From NCBI GenBank assembly GCA_039566865.1, contig CM076956.1:6149511-6213510 (forward strand): 64,000 nucleotides of DNA, read 5' to 3'. Within the stretch, counting starts at the first letter, position 1. Each line of letters begins with the position of its first letter. Below the pieces are notes generated by a model. It was given only the letters and a program-made list of their open reading frames with translations, had not been told where the DNA came from and did no database searches. Position numbers and translations under genes: made by a program. This document shows, piece by piece, positions 34,900-45,000 of this stretch. Source of the DNA: Aurelia coerulea. Lineage: Eukaryota > Cnidaria > Scyphozoa > Semaeostomeae > Ulmaridae.

Positions 34900-36516
34900 A
34901 TAATCTGCGTATGCTCAAATGTAAGGCATCTGCTGACTCATGGTTCTTAATGGCACATCTGATTGGCTAAACATTTGAATTGAAAGTCATCACGTGAAAT
35001 GCATTGTGTTATAACAGTTTTGTTTGTTTGCAAGGAGTGACACTTTATCTTTATCACATGGGTCACGTGATGCATGACAGAGCAGATCTATTTATCATGA
35101 CTCAACAACGCCTTTAAAAGATGACAAAAACAGATCCAAGGCATCGGGATTGGACTTTTGGAAGTTTTGACTTTTAAGCGCGAAGAAGGATAATGTTTTA
35201 ATGGGAGTGGCAGCAACGGTTTGTTTCGAGACAATTTTATCTTATAAAAAAGGTAGAGTGACGAGGATGTGCGATGGCGGAGTTCTCCCCTCATGTCAAG
35301 TTTGAGCTTTGTAGTACTTTGAGCATTTGACTTCGAAAATAGCAAGGTAACAGACAGGTGTAATTTAAATTGACAGACCTTATTATACTTTAATGTATTT
35401 CTTGCAATCATTTCTTCATATTTAATTTAATCATATTTCAAATGAATCTTACTTTTACAAACGCTGAAAATTTAAGTACTTTTTGCAGAAAATAATATTA
35501 GATGATTCTGAAATTTCACATGGTAATTTACTATAATACTTAGTATTTGATCTAATTGCATTACAAACTTTACTAATGCTGGATACGACAAAACCAGTAA
35601 CTTTGATAAGAAAGATCAACTGGAAAACTAAGTGCCCACAGTTTCTGTATTGTGCATCAGGTAAGATTTACATTTCTAAACATAATCATGGTGGGCAATT
35701 CTTAAACTAATTTACGGTTATAACTATTGCAATTTAAAGAATTCATAATATTTTCGCTTAAACAGAAAGAAATGCATAACAATCTCTCATTTCTGTCTGA
35801 AACAAGTTCATGGAATCTTGCCTTTGACGTCTTGAAGCCCTTTTTGGAACTCCTTCGAAACTATCACAGGAAATGCAGAGATGCGGCGAAGCCGCGCCTA
35901 GCTTGCCTAGTCTCGTCCCAATTCTGGTCTTCAAACTCTCCTTGTTGTTGACTGGCGTCTCTGTTAGCTTGATGTCCAATTGGAATTTGAAATCTACATT
36001 TAATTTAGCCTTGGTTTCAAACCGATATTAAAAGCAAATGTATGCTCTTGAAAATTTAAGCCGTTAAAAACTGAGAACCTGATACGCTCAGGTAAGATTT
36101 AGATCCTTAAATACCCTTTGTTAACCATTAGGCATCGCGTGCCGCGCATGAGCAAACGGGCTGGAAGAAGGACATGAAGAACAGACCACTCAGTGTGCCT
36201 CTGGGTCAACCCATAGCTTCTTGAAAGGAGCAATCTGAAGACAAAACACTGGCCTAGCTTCGCATACTTTCAGATGACCTGCTAGTCCTTTTGCAGTGCA
36301 TTGTGGAAAACAACAGCATGCGAGGCTTCGTGGTTAGCAGATGGTCTTTAATTGATCTTCCATAAAGGTGCTTCTCCGATTAGACTCTCGATTGTCGTCT
36401 TCAAAATCTTTGGCTCATGCCAGATGCATTGGGCTAGGAGGGGTTAGAAGCACATCGTGCAAATACGGCTTGTCCCATATTCTACAGTTAAGCGTTCTTA
36501 GTCTTCCAAGAATCAG
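34900..36516. other. Intergenic region, no gene seen
   Basis: Lies between P4HTM-like gene 1 and the tetraspanin. No splice-bounded coding exon or clear repeat was found. Confidence 0.45.
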
Positions 36517-37338
36517 CTATGCAAACTCATTTCCTTCGCTTTTAAGTCTGCAAATCAAACACGTTGAAAAGCCAATCCCAAGGAGTTCGATCATTGCAAT
36601 CCAGATTCCAAACCCACTGATGATATGAAGGTTCTCTAACAAATACTTCTTAACATGGCTATAACATCCGCATCGATAAATCTTATTGGAATCTTTACTT
36701 AAGCCTGTATTGCATCCCTTTTCATTTGGCTTCTTGCAACAGCTTTTTGGCACACTGTTTGTGTTATTCCTACTCCAAGGCGTTTCGAACCAGTCTGAAT
36801 ATCTATTATTTCCACAGCAGTGGAAATCCTTTTGCAGTTCATCAATAGATTTCGTTAATCTTTCCCAATCTGAGCTCCCATATTTATTCAATGTCTTTTG
36901 GAAATCCTTTTTCAGCGATTGTTCAATTCTTTCTCGATAAACGTAAGTTATTGTAATCGAAACAATCTCGATCACTAAGATTACGACTAATAACCCAGAG
37001 TAACAACCAAGCATACACATGCTCTCTGTCTTCGCTCCACAACATGCGAGAAACGAAACAAGAATTGTTATTACGCCAACGGCGATACAAAATGTTGGTC
37101 CATTCACGTAATTTATGTTACCAGATAAATGCGCGTAATCTTTCGCTGCTTCGTCCTTTTGGCTGTGAAGCCAAATACCTATTGCCAGGATTACGATACC
37201 TGCCAGACAGAAAATCAAATTAAAACAGAAAAACGTAAATTTGATGCATTTGAAACCACACTCTCCAAATGTAGTCACAATATTCGCTAATTTCGACTTT
37301 GTGCTGTCTTTTTCGCGTTCGATGTCCAATTTATCCAT
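36517..37338 (-). CDS. Tetraspanin
   Basis: A single exon encodes 273 residues. Membrane segments lie at about 33-57, 84-101, 109-134 and 238-263, with short cytosolic ends. The large extracellular loop (135-237) carries the family-defining CCG (174-176), the PKSCC block (197-201) and further cysteines at 209, 223 and 225. Cytosolic-side cysteines (27, 31, 99, 100, 260, 263) are candidate palmitoylation sites. Tetraspanins organise membrane microdomains with integrins and other partners; which subfamily this is cannot be told. Tetraspanin genes usually have several introns, so an intronless copy hints at a retrocopy. No frame damage is present. Confidence 0.93.
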   Translation of the reverse strand: MDKLDIEREKDSTKSKLANIVTTFGECGFKCIKFTFFCFNLIFCLAGIVILAIGIWLHSQKDEAAKDYAHLSGNINYVNGPTFCIAVGVITILVSFLACCGAKTESMCMLGCYSGLLVVILVIEIVSITITYVYRERIEQSLKKDFQKTLNKYGSSDWERLTKSIDELQKDFHCCGNNRYSDWFETPWSRNNTNSVPKSCCKKPNEKGCNTGLSKDSNKIYRCGCYSHVKKYLLENLHIISGFGIWIAMIELLGIGFSTCLICRLKSEGNEFA

Positions 37339-38600
37339 TTTGACCTTTTAGCTTGAATTCAACGTGTGAAGCTTTGTTACGTCACAATCCTTCTATTTTT
37401 TGCTAGTCAATATTTACATGAAACAGCAACCTAAAGTGATTCGTCTAAGCTTTGCAATTTGACTATATATTTCTCTCCCCTCTGATAAATTTCTTGTTGA
37501 ATTAGTAAAGAAGATTATTCGCGGTTCCTGCCAATTTTGATATTGTAGAATCTGATGCAACACTTCCGTTCTCTTACTCTCCAAAGAAGATCTAGTTTGT
37601 AATATTCTTTGGCGATGAATCCTTCTAATGCTTTTTCACTTACTTAATTCAACATCAGTTCAATTCGTCTTAGCATTCATGTAAGTAATCTCGAAATTCT
37701 TCAATTTCTCTGTTGATATTACTGCTTCTTCACCCTCATTCACTTTTAATGAGCGTCTTCTGTTTGCTTTGTGAATTGATTTGATTCAACTCCTTTCAAA
37801 ATGCTGATTAGGCTTACCGCTCAGTTTTTATCTGATATCGGTCCAACCATGCAAAACTTGTGTGTCTATTTCCCGCACATGAAACTTTACATTTCTGCAC
37901 CATATGACGTGTTTACGTCCACAGATGATCAACAAATCTTGTCCCCTTTCTTAAAGTGAGTCAAGATCATGATTTTTCTCTGCTGAACTGTCTTCAAGAA
38001 CATATCGTTCAAACACAAGTTTATAAATTTGAGAAAAACAACGTCCATAGAATACAGCCAATATAACATTTATCAATATTCCAACTTTTTCGACTCAATT
38101 CTTGAGATCCTAGCTCCTCCAAAGCTTTTGGCATAATCCAATGAAGAATGAAGAGATTTGACTTAGGCCAGGCACCTAACCAAAAAAGGCTTGTCAGTAC
38201 TCAAATTGCTGGCGAAATCCACAACAGTAATGTTATCACCAGTGTCTTCTCTCCATCTTGTATTCTGGCCTAACGCTAAACATTTGAAATTTCTCGTAGA
38301 CACCATTGTTTATGGAAACCGTGATCTCTTTATCTTAAACCTGTGATTTCCATTGGTTCCACCAGCTTTTGCATTCTCGTTTTAGTGTAATAACAAAGCG
38401 GTACCGGTTGATTGCGCATGCTCAGTGCAACACACCAGTACCTCATTACAATAGAAAGAATTTATTGAAATAGTCGGTTGATTTTGAGAGCGCTCTAATG
38501 TGGAAAATTGCAACTGAGAAATCGGTCAATTGTGATCATGGTCAGTTTTGACCGACAAAGGCTGCCCTTTTTCGCTAAAATCTTATGATTTTAAATTGAC
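37339..38600. other. Intergenic region upstream of the tetraspanin
   Basis: Probably contains the tetraspanin promoter. No gene and no clear transposon ends seen. Confidence 0.4.
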
Positions 38601-39328
38601 TTATCTTTTTGCAAAGGTAAGTCAATTTACTATACTTGCCTCTTTCGTTGAAAACAGCTGACTTTCAAATTACTCATTCCAAAAATTGGTTGATTTTGAA
38701 AACACTGATTTTTCGACAAAAAATTAATGCTAAAGGCTGGTTTGAACGTACAAATTTTTCATACCGTAGAAAAATAAGGCTATTTTTGAAAATCTCTTGT
38801 AGTCTTTGTTTTTCGGCAAACAGCCAATTTTGAAAATCCGTATTTTTGGCAAAAAGTAAGGCTATAGGCGTTGCTTTCTCGGCAAAAAAGCCGATTATGA
38901 AAATCCCTCTTTTTTGGTCAAAAGTAAGGCTATAAGCTTTACCTTTTCGGCAAAATAGACCAGTTTTGAAAATCACAATTTTTCGGCAAAACGTAAGGCT
39001 ATAGTCTTTAGATTTTTGGCAAAAAGAAACGATTATGAAAATCCCAATTTTTTGTAGAAAGTAAGGTTATAGTCTTTGTTTTTGGGCAAAATAGACCAGT
39101 TTTTAAAATTCCCTTTTTTCGGTAAAGAGTAGAGCTATAGCCTTTTGTTTTTCGGCAAAAAAGGGGATTACGAAAATCCCTATACTTCGGTAGAAAGTAA
39201 AGCTTTAGTCTTTTGTTTTTTGGCGAAAACCCGATTACGAAAATCTTTATTTTTCGGTAGAAATTAAGATTGTAGTCTTACTTTTTTACTAAAAACCATT
39301 TTGAAAATCCCCATTTTTCCATCCATCA
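38600..39328. repeat. Minisatellite of about 69 bp, left block
   Basis: About ten diverged units carry the landmarks TTTTTCGGCAAAA, GATTTTGAAAATCCC and AAAGTAAGGCTATAGTCTTT, spaced 68-70 bp (for example near 38880, 38949, 39017, 39085, 39154, 39222). The array resumes at 40855 after an inserted element. Confidence 0.88.
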
Positions 39329-40854
39329 TGGCGCGGAGCGCCAGAACAGAGAGAAGAGAAATTCTGTTTTGGCCAGAATATAGAGAAATTCTGTAGAAAG
39401 CATTTTTTTCTCAAATGTCGTCCATTTCCATTATCAAACATTTATATGATTTATCTCGCCGATGAAGCATAAGCTGGCTCTTCAATCCTTGCTTGTAATT
39501 GATCGTTTTCCTTCTCTTTCGTAAGTTTTGTTAAGTTTAATTTCTCCATATTCTGGCCAGAGAGAAATACACTCAAAAATTACTTTTCCCAAAGTTTAAT
39601 TGGATTATTTCACAGTAAATATGTGTCTTAAGTTCTCTTTAGCTTGCTCTAAAAGAAAAAAATAGAAAACCGCCTGTTTATCGAGCAAATTTATTCTGAA
39701 GAGTCCTTCTGAATGGTGGAATTTCTCCATATTCTGGCCAAAGAAAAATACCCCGAGAAATACACTAAAAAATTATTTTCTTTTTAAGTTTCTTATTTAT
39801 CATTTCATAGCAGATATGGTTTATAGCTTCTCTTTGGCTTATTAGCTATTAAAACTGGTCGTTTTTCATGTATTTTGCATAGTCAATTTTCACGTATTTT
39901 GCATAGATCTTTAGCCAGAAAATGGAGAAATTCCGTCGCGGTTGTTTTTCCAACTATGCAAAATACGTGAAAACGACCAGTTTTAATAGCTAATAAGCCA
40001 AAGAGAAGCTATAAACCATATCTGCTATGAAATGATAATAAGAAAATTAATAGAAAATAATTTTTGAGTGTATTTCTCTTTTGCCAGAATATGGAGAAAT
40101 TCCTTTCAGGAGGCCCCCTCAGAATAAATTTGCTCGATAAACGGGCGGTTTTCTATTTGTTTCTTTTAGAGCAAGCTAAAGAGAACTTAAGACACATATT
40201 TGCTGTAAAATAATCCAATTAAACTTTGGGAAAAGTAATTTTGAGTGTATCTCTCTCTGGCCAGAATTTGGAGAAATTCCTTTCAGGAGGCCCCCTCAGA
40301 ATAAATTTGCTCGATAAACGGGCGGTTTTCTATTTGTTTCTTTTAGAGCAAGCTAAAGAGAAATTAAGACACATATTTACTGTGAAATAATCCAATAAAA
40401 ATTTGGAAAAAATAATTTTTGAGTGTATGTCTCTTTGGCCAGAATATGGAGAAATTCCTTTCAGGAGGCCCCCTCAGAATAAATTTGCTCGATAAACAGG
40501 CGGTTTTCTATTTATTTCTTTTAGAGCAAGCTAAAGAGAACTTAAGACACATATTTACTGTAAAATAATCCAATAAAACTTTAGGAAAAGTAATTTTGAG
40601 TGTATCTCTCTCTGGCCAGAATATGGAGAAATTAAACTTAACAAAATTTACGAAAAAGAAGGAAAACGATTGATTACAAGCAAGGATTGAAGAGCCAGCT
40701 TATGCTTCATCGGCGAGATAAGTCATATAAATGTTTAATAATGGAAATGGATGACATTTGAGAAAATAATGCTTTCTACAGAATTTCTCTATATTCTGGC
40801 CAAAACAGAATTTCTCTCCGCTCTGGCTTCTCTCTGTTCTGGCGCTCCGCGCCA
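39329..40854. mobile_element. 1.5-kb foldback element inserted in the minisatellite
   Basis: Ends TGGCGCGGAGCGCCAGAACA and GTTCTGGCGCTCCGCGCCA are inverted copies. The arms can be followed inward for about 570 bp on the left and meet near 39920-39950 (TTTTCACGTATTTTGCATAG against CTATGCAAAATACGTGAAAA). The right arm is longer because a unit of about 178 bp is present three times (about 40080-40612). The motif CCATATTCTGGCCA(G/A)AGA recurs throughout. The 9-mer CCATTTTTC flanks both sides (39311-39319, 40863-40871). No protein-coding frame. Confidence 0.85.
40080..40612. repeat. 178-bp unit repeated three times inside the foldback arm
   Basis: Each unit starts with GGCCAGAAT(A/T)TGGAGAAATT, then CCTTTCAGGAGGCCCCCTCA, and continues through CTCGATAAAC and AGAGCAAGCTAAAGAGAA. 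Divergence between units is low, which points to recent amplification. Confidence 0.85.
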
Positions 40855-41130
40855 AGGCCTCTCCATTTTTCGGCAAAACGCAAGGCTATGAGCTTTTATT
40901 TTTCGGAATATAGGACGGATTTTGAAAATCCCTATTATTCGGTAGAAGGTAAGTTTACAGGCTGTGTTTTGCCGGCAAAAAAGACGATTTTAAAAATCTC
41001 TATTTTTATCAAAAAGTAAGACTATAGGCTTTGCTTACTTCTCGTATCCAAAAAGAAAGGCTCCCTTTAGCCAAAAAGTAAGGATTTGCTTTTTCGGCAA
41101 GATCTGTTAATTTCGAAAGTGCTTATTTGA
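40855..41130. repeat. Minisatellite of about 69 bp, right block
   Basis: Continues the same unit as 38600-39328 (TTTTTCGGCAAAACGCAAGG, GGATTTTGAAAATCCCTA), decaying towards 41130. Confidence 0.75.
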
Positions 41131-41496
41131 AAAGAGAAAGCAAGGCTATGGGCTCTCCCTCCTTTTATTGCTGAAATAAGTTTATGCTAAAGTTGTTCAT
41201 TTTGATGACACTAATCTTTGGTCAAAAAGTAAGCTGATATATGTACTTGCATTTGTTCACAAAAATATCCTGCAGTGCGGAGAAACCCTTTCTTAATGAA
41301 AACAGAAAAGATGCGACATCTCTTTTAGTAATCATTTATCATACACATAACACAACGTATTTACAAATATTATCACAAGCTAGTCAATTCTTCTTTCAAA
41401 GTCCGAATTTCTAAGATACGTGATGTCTGTTCCAGTCTGTTCCCGGGTGAAAGAAACATAACTTTGCCTTTATTCTAACGAAGCATGATCCATGTT

Positions 41497-41791
41497 ACAC
41501 CCCCCAGTAACGACCCCACTGAAATATTGCCCCGCCAAGGTAGAAGAATGACCCGCCAAGAAAATTTGTTTCCCCGCTAAGTTTGAGTTTAAACACTTTC
41601 CCCGTCGTGTTTCTGTTGGTTCCCCGTTGAAACTTTTGTTTCCCCGTCAAAAACTATACAAGATTCGTCATAGATAATAGCCGAAAATTTCCTTTTCCTG
41701 CCACGATATTTCTAATCCCCATTCAAAATGTTTAATTTCATAATTTCCCCGCCGTATTTTAATGTCCGGCGGGGTCGTTACTGGGGGTTGT
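41497..41791. mobile_element. MITE with AC(A/C)CCCCCAGTAACGACCCC ends
   Basis: The left end ACACCCCCCAGTAACGACCC is inverted at the right as GGGTCGTTACTGGGGGTTGT. The interior repeats TTTCCCCG(C/T)(C/T) about seven times. A short CATG-containing sequence flanks both sides and may be the target duplication. Confidence 0.78.
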
Positions 41792-42058
41792 CATGATTTT
41801 CTTATAAATTTGTTTGTCTAATTTAGGCTACCAGCACACTTGTGCAGATCTTCTGTAGATCTCATGCAGAACACAATATAATCAATTATAAATCTTTCCG
41901 ATGCTGTTCTAGTTTTCTGAAGATGTGAGAACCCAAAAGAACTGCCGCAAACTTGTAGTCATAAGAGTTCAATATCATAACTTTATGACCATCGTTCACT
42001 TGGTCCTTCAAATGTGGTCTATCTTTTCCGATCTCTTGCCGCATTACACATTATTGCC

Positions 42059-45000
42059 TTACATTGGCCCGATAGGATTAACCATTATTGGAATACACGC
42101 GAGTTGCAATTTCTCGTGCAAAGTCCTTGCAATTATTTCAAGTTCATCTCGAGTTAATTCCTCTATTAGCATTAAAATTGACATTACAAGTTTATTTTCG
42201 ATCATTTTGCCAGAAGGTAGTTCATAAGGCCTCGTTGTTTCTCTGGCAGGAGGTCCAAGAGGGCCTTCCCCGTCTTCGGGTGAGCGATTTCTGCGATTTG
42301 GGCTTTTCCCAGTGACTGGTTTTGCAGGCTCTTCTTTGTTTATGATAGGTCCTGAAGGCTTCATGTTATCATGTTTTGACTCTTCATTAGCTTTTAAATT
42401 TCTCTGCATAGCAATTTTTGCTTCATCTATTAGTTTACTATCTACATTATTTTCATCAGTATAATTGACTTTCATGCTTTCTTCATTCTTTCTTTGAGAG
42501 CTAGCATCGTTAGAAATAGCCTCTTTCTGAGCACCAGCCTCAGTTTGAAAATAAGCCTCAGTTTCAGAACCAGTGTCGTTTGCATCAGTTGGCTTGCCAC
42601 TATCCTGCTCTTTATGTTCTACAGTAACTTTGATCTCACTATCAGGTGGCATATTTACTTCACTGACCACCTCAATATCCCTGTTAGTATCATCTTCACT
42701 ATCTACCACCAATAACCCATCATTACCATTATCCAGAAGCTCATCATTCCGCGTTTTAGCATCATCCTCAATTTCATCTAAAGCAATCAATTTTGGGTCA
42801 TGCAAGTAGGGCTCTCCTTCAATAAAATCATCATTTCTCATGGTTTCAATGATATCTTTCTTTTTATTGTTTTCAGACAACCAATTCGTTCCCATTTTCC
42901 ATGGCCTAAGTTCATTCACTCCATCACCAAGAATATTTATCCATGTTGTTGCTATCCATTTCTCTCCTTTGGTCACGTGATTCGCACCATAAAACGACAA
43001 AGGATTGAGCGTAGACATCCAACCAGTATCCCTACCGATGTAGTGATTGTACCACATTATTGCTTTTCCTTTCTCTGGTTTTATCACTAAGTTTGAAGCT
43101 GTCACATTAGGCCCTTTAGAGCACGCTTTCATCGTGTCTTTGTGCAGATCCTAAAAGAAAACAGAAAGTATTCTGAAGATCTTTTCATTCCATACAGTTC
43201 CATGTAAAGGTCGAATCACAGTTCATTTTTGGACGAATGATAGCGCTTTTTTGCTTTATTGATTGTTGATAACACGCTGAATTGTAGAACCGGCAGAAAT
43301 TGTTGGCAAAATCTCCTCCTACCAGATGAGTCAATAAAAAGGCCCGGCGTTTGAAAAAATGCTGCTCCCTCAATATCAAAGCAATAATATTGAAACTGTC
43401 TTGTTTTATTCCTGATATGTCCAATTAGGTGCAGTAATTTACCCGACTTTAATCGGCCATTCCTTCCCGTCAATATGAGAGATTTTCTAAAGAAAGCCCC
43501 TTTCGAAAACCTGCTAAAACGAAGGAAAACGAAAAACAAAATTTCCCTTTGTTTTCCTCGGTAGCAATTATGACACTCACACGCATTCATGCATTTTGTC
43601 CTCTTGGGAGAATGGAATCCCCCAGCATAAGTTATTCATACTAGGGGGAGGACTTTTCCATTCCCCCAAGAGAATAGCACTTGCTAAAGCGTTCTCAAGT
43701 CATTGCTGTAAGGTGAACACATTAGGGAGCCTTGCTCAATGTACTAGCACGTTTTTCAAGGTTTCTCGAAGGGACATTTTTTTAGAAAATCCCTTGTCAA
43801 ATCTTAACGGAGCGACAGATTTCAGCCATGAACAATTCTAAAAATTATTGAACATGTTAGCTATTCAACTAGATATTGCAAAATAGTATTGCTCATATAT
43901 TCAGGGAGCAGTAGCCTTTCAAACGCCGGGCCTTTTTCTTGATTCATCCGGTATACCAGACCAAAATCTAACCATGATCTGTCAAAAAATGTTGCCTCTG
44001 AGAAAAGCAGATTGTGAAGAAAACTTGAATTGGCAAATTTGAAGTCTGCTGTTTTTCAGAGTGCTGGCATAGTCAAAGAAAGTATCAAAGAGACGTTTAC
44101 CAAAAAAGAAGTGTGATACTGTCTATTCTGCAAAAGAGCCTGGATCGAGCATTATTTTTATACATTTTTATACACGACGTTCGATCGAGTGGAGTTAAAG
44201 CTTCTACCACTAATTGCGCACATTCGAAAATTCTACAAAATGGAGCAAGATGTTGTTCGATTCTGATTCTTTTCAGAGTAGCTGAAAGGTCTATTGAGAA
44301 ATTTAATCATAATGAGAACAGTAACTTACACCCCAGAAGTAAGTCTTGTTATCTGCCAATGGAAGTACCAGTTCCCCACCATCAGCATCACTTAGAAAAT
44401 ACATCACAGTAATGAACCTACAAGATAGCACATAACGCAGTGTCATTGATACAGTAATAACCCTACAATCAGAACCAATACTTTTTGAGTACAGGCAAGC
44501 AAAATGAACAGGCAGGGTGTCCTATATTCATTTAATATTCATATTAAATTATTCATAACACAAACTCCCATTAGCATAAAATAATGCGAGTTAAAGTTAC
44601 GATACATGATACAGTTCAATATAATGTAAAAGAAAAAGTAATTTTTGAACTGTTGGGGCATATTTGCTGCTTTTCCAGGGAGCCGTGTTTCAGTTTCAAT
44701 TCAGCTCTTGAAGTGAGTTTTTTGAATATCTATTGAAGCTGAATAATGGAAGCCTTTTTTCACATATTCAAGGTTATATCTTAGAATTTGGATTGTAGAA
44801 GTAGAACAGATTTGGTTGGGTCCAGCGATTTTTTGGGCTCGTTTCTCAATATCAAAATGTTCCTCAATAGTTAACTTGAATATAGATGTCTCGTTTGTTG
44901 ATATTTGTGCTTTGAGTGTTGAAATATTAATATTGCAAGTTCAAACTTCCTGTCACCTCCAAACCAGAGCTTTGGCGTTTCAGCCTAAACAAGCTCTTGA

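Noticed and set aside
38600..41130. CRISPR-like regular spacing in the 69-bp array
   Set aside because: The genome is animal; units are diverged throughout, with no constant repeat separated by unique spacers.
43185..43590. Minus-strand frames upstream of the last exon of gene 2
   Set aside because: They lie in an intron; the exon border at 43150 is fixed by an acceptor site and by homology with gene 1.
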